A stretch of DNA of 64,000 nucleotides from Streptomyces sp. Je 1-332 (GCF_040730185.1 NZ_CP160402.1:930001-994000), one strand, 5' to 3'. Shown: positions 7,453 to 16,678, counted from the stretch's first letter. Numbers and translations are program-made. The notes: generated by a model from the letters alone, not told the origin.

Positions 7453-9555
7453 ATGCGTCACCTCTCACCCCGCATCTCATCCCGGACCACACGTCGAAGA
7501 GTCGTCGGATCGCTGGCCGCCGCACTGCTGTGTGCCGCAGGCCTCGCGGCCCCGGCCGCCGCACGCGACACAGGCAGCGCGAACGGCGCGAGCGGCGCGG
7601 GCGGCGCTAGTGACACGGGCGAACGGAGCGCGGCCGCACGGCCCTCCACCGCCGGGGCGAAGCTCCCCGACGGTCTCGCCCTCACCCCGCCCATGGGATT
7701 CAACAACTGGAACTCCACCCATTGCCGGGCCGATTTCGACGAGGCGATGGTCAAGGGAATCGCGGACATTTTCGTCGAGAAGGGCCTCAAGGAGGCCGGC
7801 TACCAGTACGTCAACCTCGACGACTGCTGGGCGCTGCCCGAACGGGACGCGAACGGCAAGCTGGTGCCCGACCCCAAGCGATTCCCCAACGGGATCAAGG
7901 CAGTTGCCGACTACGTGCACGACAAGGGACTCAAGCTCGGCATCTACACCAGCGCCGGAACCAAGACCTGCAGCGACATCGGGTTCCCCGGGGCACTCGG
8001 CCATGAGGTCAGCGACGCGCGGCAGTTCGCCGACTGGGGCGTCGACTACCTCAAGTACGACAACTGCAACAACCAAGGCGTCGACGCCAAGAAGCGGTAC
8101 ATCGCGATGCGTGACGCGTTGAAGGCCACCGGCCGTCCCATCGTCTACAGCATCTGCGAGTGGGGCGAGAACAAGCCCTGGGAGTGGGCCGCCGACGTGG
8201 GGCACCTGTGGCGCACCACCGGCGACATCAGCGACAACTGGTCCTCGATGCTCTCGATCATGAAGCAGAACCTGCCGCTCGCCGAGTCGGCGGGCCCTGG
8301 CCGCTGGAACGACCCCGACATGCTGGAGGTCGGCAACGGCGGCATGACGGACACCGAGTACCGCACGCACTTCTCGATGTGGTCGATCATGGCCGCGCCG
8401 CTGCTCATCGGCTCCGACCTGCGCAAGGCCACACCGGAGACGTTCGAGATCATCGGCAACAAGGAAGTCATCGCCGTCGACCAGGACCCGCTGGGCAAGC
8501 AGGGCAAGGTCCTGTCGTCGGAGGGCGGCCGCTGGGTCGTCGCCAAGGAGATGAAGGACGGCAGCCGGGCGGTGGCGCTGTTCAACGAGACAGGCACCGC
8601 CCAGTCGATCGCCACGTCGGCGAAGGCTGTCGGACTCCCGGACGCCGACGGATACACGCTGCGGGACCTGTGGAAGCACAAGAGCTACAACACGGCGGGC
8701 AAGATCTCCGCGACCGTCCCCGCGCACGGCACCGTCCTGCTGCGCGTCTCGGCCGACGGCGCGTGGGCGAAGAATCCGCCCGCCGTCGAACTCGGCCTGG
8801 GCGGCGCCCCGTTGGTGGAGGCGGGTGAGCCCGCGAAGCTGACGTCGAAGGTCACCAACCTCGGCCGTACGTCCGCGCGGAAGGTTTCCACCACCTTCGC
8901 GGGACCCTCCGACTGGCAGATCAGGGCGACGTCGCCCTCGACCGCGAACTCCCTGACCACGGGCAAGTCGCTGAGTACGTCGTGGTCGGTGACAGCACCG
9001 CAGGGCACGGCCCCGGGAGCGTACGACCTCACGCTCAGGTCCACCTACCGCTCCCCCGCGGGCAGCCGCGCCGAGAGCGTCCTGCCGCTGACGGCGCGTG
9101 TCGTCGTGGCGCCGCCCGCGGGCGACTCGGCGGTCAGTGATCTGCCGTGGATGTCGACGGTCAACGGCTGGGGGCCCGTCGAGAAGGACACCAGCAACGG
9201 CGAGAGCGGGGCGGGCGACGGCCATCCGATCACCATCGGCGGGGCCGTCCACGCCAAGGGGCTCGGGGTGCACGCCGACAGCGCCGTCGAGTACTACACC
9301 GGCGCGTCCTGCGAGAAGTTCACCGCGCAGGTGGGCGTCGACGACGAGAAGGACTCGAAGGGGACGGTCGCCTTCGAGATCTGGACGGACGGCAAGAAGG
9401 CCGCGTCCTCCGGAGTCGTCACCAACGCCGATGCCGCACAAGGGCTTTCGGCCGACGTGAGCGGTGCCCAGGTCGTACGCCTCGTCGTCACGGACGGCGG
9501 CGACGGCACGGACTCCGACCACGCGGACTGGGCTGACCCGGTCCTCAGCTGCTGA
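7453..9555 (+). CDS. Secreted GH27 alpha-galactosidase with NEW3 and NPCBM domains
   Basis: 700 aa. Residues 1-38 are a signal peptide (basic TRRRVVGS, hydrophobic LAAALLCAAGLA, cleavage near APAAA-RD); a twin-arginine route is possible. The GH27 domain begins at LTPPMGFNNWNSTHC (about 77-91). The nucleophile Asp is in YLKYDNCNN (D203), and the acid/base Asp is in RWNDPDMLEVGNGG (about 284-297). Residues about 435-545 are an alpha-galactosidase-associated NEW3 beta-sandwich, and 560-700 form an NPCBM carbohydrate-binding module ending the protein. It should release galactose from plant galactosides outside the cell. The nearby ROK and LacI genes suggest sugar-responsive control but do not prove it. 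Confidence 0.95.
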   Translation: MRHLSPRISSRTTRRRVVGSLAAALLCAAGLAAPAAARDTGSANGASGAGGASDTGERSAAARPSTAGAKLPDGLALTPPMGFNNWNSTHCRADFDEAMVKGIADIFVEKGLKEAGYQYVNLDDCWALPERDANGKLVPDPKRFPNGIKAVADYVHDKGLKLGIYTSAGTKTCSDIGFPGALGHEVSDARQFADWGVDYLKYDNCNNQGVDAKKRYIAMRDALKATGRPIVYSICEWGENKPWEWAADVGHLWRTTGDISDNWSSMLSIMKQNLPLAESAGPGRWNDPDMLEVGNGGMTDTEYRTHFSMWSIMAAPLLIGSDLRKATPETFEIIGNKEVIAVDQDPLGKQGKVLSSEGGRWVVAKEMKDGSRAVALFNETGTAQSIATSAKAVGLPDADGYTLRDLWKHKSYNTAGKISATVPAHGTVLLRVSADGAWAKNPPAVELGLGGAPLVEAGEPAKLTSKVTNLGRTSARKVSTTFAGPSDWQIRATSPSTANSLTTGKSLSTSWSVTAPQGTAPGAYDLTLRSTYRSPAGSRAESVLPLTARVVVAPPAGDSAVSDLPWMSTVNGWGPVEKDTSNGESGAGDGHPITIGGAVHAKGLGVHADSAVEYYTGASCEKFTAQVGVDDEKDSKGTVAFEIWTDGKKAASSGVVTNADAAQGLSADVSGAQVVRLVVTDGGDGTDSDHADWADPVLSC

Positions 9556-9580
9556 GTCACCGATCTGACGAGGCCATCAA

Positions 9581-9618
9581 CCGCGGGCCGGGCCGAAGCA
9601 CTTCGGCCCGGCCCGCGG
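9581..9618. terminator. Strong hairpin after alpha-galactosidase
   Basis: Perfect 18-bp arms CCGCGGGCCGGGCCGAAG (9581-9598) and CTTCGGCCCGGCCCGCGG (9601-9618) flank a 2-nt CA turn, 26 nt after the stop codon. It has no U-run, which is usual in Streptomyces. The 216 nt that follow (to 9834) hold no gene; they contain a 14-bp palindrome CGTGCGATCGCACG at 9693-9706 of unknown meaning. Confidence 0.85.
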
Positions 9619-9834
9619 CTTGGAGAACGAACTCCGCCGGGTTCGCAAAATCCCGCCCTGCGCCCGGCCCGCGGACCCCGTGGCGCCCGGTGCGTGCGAT
9701 CGCACGACGCCGGAGCGTCCCGGCAGCGGCGCTACTCGGAATTCCGGCAACGCGGCGAGCGTGCATGCCAGGCATCACCGGCGGGCGTCGCCGGCAGGCG
9801 GACCTTGCGGCCACGCCCGCGGGCCCGGAGACAG

Positions 9835-10800
9835 TCAGCTCCCCACAGCAGGACGCAAGTCCGCAGCCCTGTCCTCCTGGCTGAGCGCGGCCGCCGCGGC
9901 GCCCACGAGGCCGGCGTCCGTCCCCATCAAGGCTGGGCCCACGGTCAGATGACGTACGAACGAGAGCGTGGCGTAGTCCCTGAGGGACCGGCGCAGCGGG
10001 TCGAAGAGCACGTCCCCCGCCTTGGCCACCCCGCCGCCGATCACGGCGATGTCGATCTCGACGAGCGTCGCCGTGGCGGCGATGCCCGCGGCCAGCGCCT
10101 GCGCCGCCCGCTCGAAGGAGGCGACAGCGACCGGGTCCCCGGCCCGTGCGGCGAGTGCCACCGCGGCGGCGGACGTGTCACCGTCGGGCCCCGGACGCCA
10201 TCCGCCCTCCAGCGCACGCCGGGCGATGTTCGGCCCACTGGCTATGCGCTCCACGCACCCGCGCGCCCCGCACGGGCAGGGGTCGCCGTCCAGATCGACG
10301 CTGATGTGCCCGATGTGGCCCGCGTTCCCGCTGGGGCCCGGGTGCAGCTTGCCGCCGAGGATCAGTCCGCCCCCGACGCCGGTGGACACCACCATGCACA
10401 GCGCGTTGTCGTGCCCTCGGGCGGCGCCCTGCCAGTGCTCGGCCGCCGTCATCGCGACGCCGTCCCCCACCAGCTCGACCGGGAGGCCGCCGGTGGCCGC
10501 ACGCACCCGCTCGACCAGGGGGTAGCCACGCCAGCCGGGGACGTTCACCGGGCTGACCGTCCCCGCCGACGCGTCCACGGGGCCCGCGCTGCCGATGCCG
10601 ACCGCGCGCGCCCTGCCCCACAGCGGGGAGCGTGTGAGCTCGCCGAGAACCTCTTCGACCGCCCGCATCACGGTGTCGCCGTCCTCGCGCGCGGGCGTGG
10701 GCCGCTGGGCGCGCAGCAGGATCCGGCCGCGCCCGTCCACCAGGGCGCCGGCGATCTTGGTGCCGCCGATGTCGAGTGCGGCGACGAGGTCCGTGTGCAT
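9835..10800 (-). CDS. ROK family sugar kinase
   Basis: 321 aa from ATG 10800. The ATP-binding phosphate loop LDIGGTKIAGALVDGRG is at the N terminus. The ROK zinc signature is present as CPCGARGCVE (Cys-x-Cys-G-x2-G-Cys-x-Glu), preceded by the catalytic-region GGGLILGGKLHPGPSGNAGHIGH. There is no helix-turn-helix, so it is a glucokinase-type or N-acyl-sugar kinase rather than a ROK repressor. It is divergent from the LacI gene across an operator-bearing gap, suggesting control by it. The Shine-Dalgarno AGGAG sits about 11 nt from the start and is duplicated just upstream. Confidence 0.92.
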   Translation of the reverse strand: MHTDLVAALDIGGTKIAGALVDGRGRILLRAQRPTPAREDGDTVMRAVEEVLGELTRSPLWGRARAVGIGSAGPVDASAGTVSPVNVPGWRGYPLVERVRAATGGLPVELVGDGVAMTAAEHWQGAARGHDNALCMVVSTGVGGGLILGGKLHPGPSGNAGHIGHISVDLDGDPCPCGARGCVERIASGPNIARRALEGGWRPGPDGDTSAAAVALAARAGDPVAVASFERAAQALAAGIAATATLVEIDIAVIGGGVAKAGDVLFDPLRRSLRDYATLSFVRHLTVGPALMGTDAGLVGAAAAALSQEDRAADLRPAVGS

Positions 10801-10811
10801 CAGTGTCAGAT

Positions 10812-10857
10812 CTCCTGGTGGATGGACAGGCCGCTCTCCTGGTGAAAGGGCAGGCCG
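10812..10857. repeat. Tandem duplication upstream of ROK start
   Basis: Two 22-bp near-copies lie at 10812-10833 and 10836-10857 (CTCCTGGTG then CAGGCCG), 24 nt apart. On the minus strand each copy carries CACCAGGAG, so the Shine-Dalgarno of the ROK gene is duplicated. It may be an accidental duplication. Confidence 0.6.
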
Positions 10858-10888
10858 GAGAATGTGATGGACAGTCTCTCTTGCATCT

Positions 10889-10900
10889 GACAACGTTGTC
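10889..10900. promoter_or_regulatory. LacI-type operator between ROK and LacI genes
   Basis: GACAACGTTGTC is a perfect 12-bp palindrome with the central CG typical of LacI-family operators. It lies in the 175-nt divergent gap, just upstream of a TATGCT -10-like element (10908-10913) for the rightward lacI-type gene. The adjacent regulator probably binds it to control both directions. Confidence 0.7.
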
Positions 10901-10975
10901 CAGGTTCTATGCTCGACGCCACATCACTTACGCACCACTTTCAGCTCACCTTCGTCGACGACAGGACAGCGCACC

Positions 10976-12022
10976 GTGGCCGAGACCGCCAGCCGACCCG
11001 AGCGACCCGAGCCCCGCTACGGCAACCGTCCGACCATGAAGGACGTCGCCGCCCGCGCCGGAGTCGGCCTCAAGACGGTCTCCCGGGTCGTGAACGGCGA
11101 GCCGGGCGTCACCCCGGACACCGAGCGCCGCGTGCAGGAGGCCATCGACGCCCTCGGCTTCCGGCGCAACGACAGCGCGCGCGTCCTGCGCAAGGGCCGC
11201 ACGGCCAGCATCGGACTCGTGCTCGAAGACCTCGCCGACCCCTTCTACGGCCCCCTCAGCCGCGCCGTGGAGGAAGTGGCCCGCGCGCACGGCGCGCTGC
11301 TCATCAACGGGTCGAGCGCCGAGGACCCGGACCGCGAGCAGGAGTTGGTGCTCGCGCTGTGCGCGCGCCGGGTCGACGGTCTCGTCGTCATTCCCGCCGG
11401 TGACGACCACCGCTATCTGGAGCCGGAGATCGCCGCCGGTGTCGCGACCGTCTTCGTCGACCGGCCCGCCGGGAAGATCGACGCCGATGTCGTGCTCTCC
11501 GACAGCTTCGGCGGCGCGCGCGACGGCGTCGCCCATCTCATCGCCCACGGTCACCGCCGCATCGGGTTCATCGGTGACCAGCCGCGCATCCACACCGCGA
11601 TAGAGCGCCTGCGCGGCTACCGCGCCGCCATGGAGGACGCGGGCATCCCCGTCGAGGACGAGTGGATGTCCCTGGGCCCCACCGCCCCGGACCGCGTCGA
11701 GCAGGCCACCAGGACGATGCTGGGCGGCTCCGCACCCGTCACAGCGATCTTCGCGGGCAACAACCGTGTGACGGTGACGGTCGTCCGGGTGCTCGCCGGG
11801 CTGACCCGCCCCGTGGCTCTCGTCGGCTTCGACGACATCGAGCTGGCGGATCTGCTGCAGCCGGGCGTGACCGTCGTCGCGCAGGACGCCGCGCAGCTCG
11901 GCAGGACGGCCGCCGAGCGCCTGTTCCGGCAGCTGGACGGCGCGTCCGACGCCCCGGAGCGCATCGAACTCCCCACGCGTCTCATCAAGCGCGGGTCGGG
12001 CGAACTGCCGCCCGCGGGCTGA
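10976..12022 (+). CDS. LacI family transcriptional regulator
   Basis: 348 aa from GTG 10976 (AGGACA upstream). The DNA-binding helix-turn-helix is at about residues 21-65 (MKDVAARAGVGLKTVSRVVN), with the minor-groove hinge near FRRNDSARVLRKG. The rest is a periplasmic-binding-protein-like effector domain (IGLVLEDLADPFYGPLSRAV to VGFDDIELADLL). It probably senses a sugar or sugar phosphate and represses the divergent ROK kinase through the GACAACGTTGTC site. Control of the nearby alpha-galactosidase is possible, but I found no copy of that operator in front of it. Confidence 0.93.
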   Translation: MAETASRPERPEPRYGNRPTMKDVAARAGVGLKTVSRVVNGEPGVTPDTERRVQEAIDALGFRRNDSARVLRKGRTASIGLVLEDLADPFYGPLSRAVEEVARAHGALLINGSSAEDPDREQELVLALCARRVDGLVVIPAGDDHRYLEPEIAAGVATVFVDRPAGKIDADVVLSDSFGGARDGVAHLIAHGHRRIGFIGDQPRIHTAIERLRGYRAAMEDAGIPVEDEWMSLGPTAPDRVEQATRTMLGGSAPVTAIFAGNNRVTVTVVRVLAGLTRPVALVGFDDIELADLLQPGVTVVAQDAAQLGRTAAERLFRQLDGASDAPERIELPTRLIKRGSGELPPAG

Positions 12023-12072
12023 CGATTGGCGGGCGGGGTGCGGGCGCGGTCAGCCGGCGGGGTCCGGGCAGC

Positions 12073-12134
12073 CACCGCTGCCCCGCTGTCGGTGACACCA
12101 CTGTGCGTGGCTCACCTACAACGGGGCAGAGGTG
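12073..12134. terminator. Possible long stem between convergent genes
   Basis: CACCGCTGCCCCG (12073-12085) can pair with CGGGGCAGAGGTG (12122-12134), 12 of 13 positions, around a 36-nt loop. It fills the gap between the stops of the LacI gene (+) and the DUF6986 gene (-), so bidirectional termination is plausible, but the loop is long. Confidence 0.35.
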
Positions 12135-12151
12135 ACAGCGCGTGCCGGGAG

Positions 12152-13444
12152 TTACTTTCCGTGCGGCGTGAGGTCGCCGCGGCGCGGGCCCGAGAAGCTC
12201 TGCAGGCGGGCCAGCGTCAGGCCGGTGAGCCGGGTGACCTCGCCGACGTCGAGGGCGCCGCAGTCCAGGCCGCGCAGGAGGTATCCGGCGAGCGCCTTGG
12301 CCGAGGCCGGCTCGTCCGCCACGTCGCCTCCCTCGCGGTGGGCGGCGTACGCGGAAAGACGCGCGGCGGCCTGCTCGAAGCCCTCGCGGTAGAACGCGAA
12401 CACGGCGGCGTAGCGCGTGGGGATGTGGCCGGGGTGCATGTCCCAGCCCTGGTAGTAGGCGCGGGCCAGGGCGCGGCGCGTGAGGCCGTAGTGCAGCCGC
12501 CAGGCGTCGTGGACCTTCTCCGTGGTGCCGATGGGCAGGACGTTGGTGGAACCGTCCGAGACGCGTACACCGGTGCCCGCGGCGGCGACCTGCATGATCG
12601 CCTTGGCGTGGTCGGCGGCCGGGTGGTCGCTGGTCTGGTACGCGGCGCTGACGCCGAGGCAGGCGCTGTAGTCGAAGGTGCCGTAGTGCAGGCCGGTGGC
12701 GCGGCCCTCGGCGGCGCCGATCATGCGGGCCACGGTGGCGGTGCCGTCGGTGGCGAGGATGGACTGGCTGGTCTCGATCTGGATCTCGAAGCCGATCCGG
12801 CCGGGCTCCAGACCGCGTACCTTCTCGAACTCCTCCAGGAGGCGCACCATCGCGGTGACCTGCTCGGGGTAGGTGACCTTGGGCAGCGTCAGGACGAGGC
12901 CGTCGGGAAGGCCGCCGGCCTCCATGAGGCCGGACAGGAAGATGTCGAGGGTGCGGATGGCGCGGTCGCGCACGTTCTCCTCGAAGCACTTCATGCGGAT
13001 GCCCATGTACGGCGCCGCGGTGCCGTTCTTGTACGCCTCGGAGATCAGGCGGGCCGCGCGGGCGGCGTCCTGGTCCTCGTCCGCGCCCTTGTAGCCGTCC
13101 TCGAAGTCGATGCGCAGGTCCTCGATCGGCTCGCGCTCCAGCTTGGCGCGTACGCGGTCGTAGACCGGAGCGGCCAGGCCGTCGGCGAGACCGAGGACGG
13201 ACGCGAAGGTGGCGGCGTCCGGAGCGTGCTCGTCGAGCGCCTTCAGGGCCTGGTCACCCCACGTACGGATGGTGTCGGCGCCGAAGAGCTCACCGGGGAC
13301 GTACACGGTGTGGACCGGCTGGCGGGTGCCCGGGTCGCCGGGGTAGCGGCGCTCGAGCTCCGCGTCCACCGGGGCGAGGGAAGCGCTGATGCCCTCGCTG
13401 ACCGCGCCCGCGAGGCTCGTTGCCACCGTCTCTTGCTGACCCAT
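12152..13444 (-). CDS. DUF6986, HpcH/HpaI aldolase-like protein
   Basis: 430 aa from ATG 13444 (GGAGGG upstream). The protein has the TIM-barrel features of the HpcH/HpaI aldolase/citrate-lyase-beta superfamily: DLRIDFEDGYKG (acidic metal-binding region), LVLTLPKVTYPEQ, IGFEIQIETSQSIL and TGLHYGTFDYSACLGVS. I recall such proteins as DUF6986 in Streptomyces. They resemble malate-synthase/aldolase enzymes acting on glyoxylate-type substrates, but the reaction is unproven. An IclR-like palindrome upstream (13505-13519) would fit glyoxylate or ureide metabolism. Confidence 0.8.
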   Translation of the reverse strand: MGQQETVATSLAGAVSEGISASLAPVDAELERRYPGDPGTRQPVHTVYVPGELFGADTIRTWGDQALKALDEHAPDAATFASVLGLADGLAAPVYDRVRAKLEREPIEDLRIDFEDGYKGADEDQDAARAARLISEAYKNGTAAPYMGIRMKCFEENVRDRAIRTLDIFLSGLMEAGGLPDGLVLTLPKVTYPEQVTAMVRLLEEFEKVRGLEPGRIGFEIQIETSQSILATDGTATVARMIGAAEGRATGLHYGTFDYSACLGVSAAYQTSDHPAADHAKAIMQVAAAGTGVRVSDGSTNVLPIGTTEKVHDAWRLHYGLTRRALARAYYQGWDMHPGHIPTRYAAVFAFYREGFEQAAARLSAYAAHREGGDVADEPASAKALAGYLLRGLDCGALDVGEVTRLTGLTLARLQSFSGPRRGDLTPHGK

Positions 13445-13504
13445 TCCTGCACCCTCCACACGCTCGGACCACTCACTCGGGACCACACATCAGGATCACT
13501 CGAT

Positions 13505-13519
13505 TTCCGCTTAACGGAA
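13505..13519. promoter_or_regulatory. IclR-like palindrome upstream of DUF6986
   Basis: TTCCGCTTAACGGAA has perfect 5-bp arms TTCCG/CGGAA around CTTAA and lies 61-75 nt upstream of the leftward DUF6986 start. On that strand TTGATT directly precedes it, so it would overlap a promoter spacer. TTCCG-n5-CGGAA resembles operators of IclR-family regulators. No such regulator gene is in the window. Confidence 0.45.
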
Positions 13520-13674
13520 TCAACAATCCGCATGGCGAAGTTATCCGGCGACCTTCCCGCTGGTCAACACCCTCTCGTCTGCCGGACCTCGTCCGTTCAT
13601 CCCTGTCTCAGATCCTGCTTCCGCACTCGCGTGCCCGCACCTCATCCTGACCGCCACCCACTGAAGGAGACCGC

Positions 13675-14571
13675 GTGCCGAATGACACCCGAGTAACGCG
13701 CCGCTTCGGCCTGCAGACCGCGCTCGCCGCGGTGGCCGTGCCCTTGTTCACCACCGCGCTGGCCGCCTCGCCCGTCCACGCGGTGGAGCGCGCGGGGCGC
13801 CGCCTGGAGGTCATGTCGTTCAACCTCCGTTACGCGAGCACCACGCCGCCCAACACCTGGGCCGACCGCCGACCGGTGGCCCGGGAACTGCTGCGCCGCG
13901 GGCGCCCTCATGTCATCGGCACCCAGGAAGGCCTCTACCAGCAGGTACGGGACATCGCCGAGGATCTGGGGCAGCACTACGACTGGATCGGCACCGGCCG
14001 GGCGGGCGGCAGCCGGGACGAGTTCATGAGCGTCTTCTACGACACCCGCAGACTCGCGCCGGTCGAGTACGACCACTACTGGCTCTCGGACACCCCGGAC
14101 GTCATCGGATCGAACACCTGGGGCGGCGGCTCCATCCGCATGGTCACCTGGGTCCGCTTCCACGACCTGCGCACGGACACCGAGCTGTACGTCCTCAACA
14201 CCCACCTCGACAACGCGAGTCAGTACGCACGCGCGCGTGCCGCGAGCCTGATCGCCGAACGGATCCCGGCCCTCGACCCGTCCCTGCCGCTCCTGGTCAC
14301 GGGTGACTTCAACGTCGCGGCGCACAAGAACCCGGTCTACGACACGCTGCTGGGCGCCGGTCTCGTCGACACGTGGGACGCGGCGGACGAGCGCGGCAAG
14401 GCGTACGCCACCTTCCACGGATACAAGCCGCTGGTGCCGGACGGTGACCGGATCGACTGGATCCTGGCGACGCCCGGGGTGCGGGTCCACTCGGCGGCCA
14501 TCAACACCTTCTCGCAGGGCGGACAGTTCCCGAGCGACCATCTGCCGGTGCAGGCTTCGCTGAGCCTGTGA
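13675..14571 (+). CDS. Secreted endonuclease/exonuclease/phosphatase-family protein
   Basis: 298 aa from GTG 13675 with AAGGAGA upstream. A Tat-like signal VTRRFGLQTALAAVAVP precedes cleavage near SPVHA-VE (about residue 37). The EEP fold motifs follow: VMSFNLRYAS (Asn), GTQEGLYQQ (metal Glu), LNTHLDNAS, TGDFNVAAHKNPVY (Asp/Asn) and the C-terminal SDHLPV histidine. The family includes DNase I-like nucleases and sphingomyelinase/inositol-phosphate phosphatases. The substrate here is open, but it should be an exported metal-dependent phosphodiesterase. A 17-bp hairpin follows the stop. Confidence 0.9.
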   Translation: MPNDTRVTRRFGLQTALAAVAVPLFTTALAASPVHAVERAGRRLEVMSFNLRYASTTPPNTWADRRPVARELLRRGRPHVIGTQEGLYQQVRDIAEDLGQHYDWIGTGRAGGSRDEFMSVFYDTRRLAPVEYDHYWLSDTPDVIGSNTWGGGSIRMVTWVRFHDLRTDTELYVLNTHLDNASQYARARAASLIAERIPALDPSLPLLVTGDFNVAAHKNPVYDTLLGAGLVDTWDAADERGKAYATFHGYKPLVPDGDRIDWILATPGVRVHSAAINTFSQGGQFPSDHLPVQASLSL

Positions 14572-14576
14572 CGCGG

Positions 14577-14615
14577 CGAGGCCCTCGCCCCGCTGTGCGC
14601 GGGGCGAGGGCCTCG
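14577..14615. terminator. Bidirectional hairpin terminator
   Basis: Arms at 14577-14593 and 14599-14615 pair perfectly over 17 bp (CGAGGCCCTCGCCCCGC) with a TGTGC loop. The hairpin lies between the stops of the convergent phosphatase (+) and etfA (-) genes. Confidence 0.88.
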
Positions 14616-14629
14616 TTCGATCGATGAGC

Positions 14630-15592
14630 TCAGCCCTTGCGGGTGTTGACCTCTTCGGTGAGGGCGGGGACGACGTCGAAGAGGTCGCCGACCACGCCGT
14701 AGTCGACCAGGTCGAAGATCGGGGCCTCGGCGTCCTTGTTGATCGCCACGATCGTCTTGGAGGTCTGCATGCCCGCCCGGTGCTGGATCGCACCCGAGAT
14801 ACCCGAGGCGATGTACAGCTGCGGGGAGACGGACTTACCGGTCTGGCCGACCTGGTTGGAGTGCGGGTACCAGCCCGCGTCCACCGCCGCGCGCGAGGCG
14901 CCGACCGCGGCACCGAGCGAGTCGGCGAGGGACTCGATGAGGTGGAAGTTGTCCGCCCCGTTCACCCCGCGCCCGCCGGAGACCACGATCGCGGCCTCGG
15001 TCAGCTCCGGACGCCCGGTCGACTCACGCGGCGTACGCGAGACGACCTTGGTGCCGGTGGCCTGCTCCGAGAAGGACACGGAAAGGGCCTCGACGGCGCC
15101 CGCTGCCGGGGCGGCCTCCACGGGGGCCGAGTTCGGCTTGACCGTGACGACCGGGGTGCCGGTGGAGACCCGGGACTTGGTGGTGTAGGAGGCGGCGAAC
15201 GCGGACTGCGTGGCCACCACACCCTCACCGTCGGCCTCCAGGTCGACGGCGTCGGTGATGATGCCGCCCTTGACCCGCAGCGCCAGACGCGCCGCGATCT
15301 CCTTGCCCTCGGCGGAGGAGGGCACCAGCACGGCGGCCGGGGACACCGCGTCGTAGGCGGCCTGCAGCGCGTCGACCTTCGGCACGACCAGGTAGTCGGC
15401 GAGCTCGGCGGCGTCGTTGGTGAGGACCTTGACCGCGCCGTGCTCGGCCAGCGCGGCGGCGGTGTCGCCGGCGCCGTTGCCCAGCGCGACGGCGACCGGG
15501 TCACCGATCCGGCGGGCCAGCGTCAACAGCTCCAGGGTGGGCTTGCGGACGGCACCGTCCACGTGGTCGACATAGACGAGAACTTCAGCCAT
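14630..15592 (-). CDS. etfA: Electron transfer flavoprotein alpha subunit
   Basis: 320 aa, normal length. The C-terminal FAD-binding domain is typical: [31 protein letters not shown], then [19 protein letters not shown] and [13 protein letters not shown], ending with [16 protein letters not shown]. With EtfB it carries electrons from acyl-CoA and related dehydrogenases to the respiratory chain. It lies 60 nt downstream of etfB in the same direction, as one operon. Confidence 0.97.
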   Translation of the reverse strand: MAEVLVYVDHVDGAVRKPTLELLTLARRIGDPVAVALGNGAGDTAAALAEHGAVKVLTNDAAELADYLVVPKVDALQAAYDAVSPAAVLVPSSAEGKEIAARLALRVKGGIITDAVDLEADGEGVVATQSAFAASYTTKSRVSTGTPVVTVKPNSAPVEAAPAAGAVEALSVSFSEQATGTKVVSRTPRESTGRPELTEAAIVVSGGRGVNGADNFHLIESLADSLGAAVGASRAAVDAGWYPHSNQVGQTGKSVSPQLYIASGISGAIQHRAGMQTSKTIVAINKDAEAPIFDLVDYGVVGDLFDVVPALTEEVNTRKG

Positions 15593-15652
15593 GGGACTTC
15601 AATCTCCTGCGGTTACGAAGAAGTGGGGCGGATTTTCGGGGGTGGCTGAAGC

Positions 15653-16438
15653 TCAGATGAACTTCTGGCCCGCGAGGAACTCAGCGAGCTGCTTGCCGCC
15701 CTCGCCCTCGTCCTTGACGATCGTGCCCGCGCTGCGCGCGGGACGCTCGGTGGCCGACTCGACCTTCGTCCAGGCACCCTCCAGGCCCACCTGCTCGGCC
15801 TCCAGATCCAGATCCGAGAGGTCCCAGGCCTGCACCGGCTTCTTCTTCGCCGCCATGATCCCCTTGAACGAGGGGTAACGCGCCTCGCCCGACTGGTCGG
15901 TCACCGACACCACCGCCGGCAGCGAGGCCTCCAGCTGCTCGGAGGCGGCATCGCCGTCCCGGCGGCCCTTGACCACACCATCCGCGACCGACACCTCGGA
16001 CAGCAGCGTCACCTGCGGCACACCAAGACGCTCGGCCAGCAGCGCCGGCACCACACCCATCGTCCCGTCCGTGGACGCCATGCCCGAGATCACCAGGTCA
16101 TAGCCGGCCTTCTCGATCGCCTTCGCCAGGACGAGCGACGTACCCAGCGCGTCCGTGCCGTGCAGGTCGTCGTCCTCGACGTGGATCGCCTTGTCCGCGC
16201 CCATCGACAGCGCCTTGCGCAACGCGTCCTTGGCATCCTCGGGGCCGACGGTCAGCACGGTGATCTCCGCGTCGTCCGCCTCGTCGGCGATCTGCAGCGC
16301 CTGCTCGACCGCGTACTCGTCGAGCTCCGACAGCAGGCCGTCCACGTCATCACGATCGACGGTCAGGTCATCGGCGAAGTGCCGGTCGCCGGTGGCGTCA
16401 GGCACGTACTTCACGGTGACAACGATCCTCAAGCTCAC
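15653..16438 (-). CDS. etfB: Electron transfer flavoprotein beta subunit
   Basis: 261 aa from GTG 16438 with AGGAG upstream. ETF-beta features include IVVTVKYVPDATGDR at the N terminus, LDEYAVEQALQI, VLTVGPEDAKDALRKALSMGAD and VISGMASTDGTMGVVPALLAERLG. It binds AMP and forms the heterodimer with EtfA, the next gene. The 240-nt upstream gap to the flavin reductase contains an AT-rich segment near 16561-16610 (including AAGCGCTT), perhaps the promoter, but no confident boxes. Confidence 0.97.
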   Translation of the reverse strand: MSLRIVVTVKYVPDATGDRHFADDLTVDRDDVDGLLSELDEYAVEQALQIADEADDAEITVLTVGPEDAKDALRKALSMGADKAIHVEDDDLHGTDALGTSLVLAKAIEKAGYDLVISGMASTDGTMGVVPALLAERLGVPQVTLLSEVSVADGVVKGRRDGDAASEQLEASLPAVVSVTDQSGEARYPSFKGIMAAKKKPVQAWDLSDLDLEAEQVGLEGAWTKVESATERPARSAGTIVKDEGEGGKQLAEFLAGQKFI

Positions 16439-16678
16439 GCCGGCTCTCCTACTGCATCGTCTTTACTCGGCTGCTGCCTTGCTCTGGCCACTGCCTTCCT
16501 GCAGGCAGCATAGGCGCCTGAAGGGGCGGATCCCGGTCGGGGCGGCCCGCGCTCCGACCAGAATATTACTCGCCAGTACACCTACTGCATTCCCACTAAG
16601 CAAGCGCTTTGAACTGTGACCTTCCCAACGCTCTGTAATCAAGCGCCAGGTGGGTCGTCCGGGAACTCCAGCCGGCCC

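Noticed and set aside
9693..9706. CGTGCGATCGCACG palindrome as an operator
   Set aside because: It lies downstream of both flanking genes' stops, where an operator would not control anything visible. A structural or chance origin is as likely.
16561..16610. AAGCGCTT palindrome upstream of etfB as a LacI-type operator
   Set aside because: Only 8 bp, no adjacent LacI-type gene, and no matching promoter boxes at the right distance.
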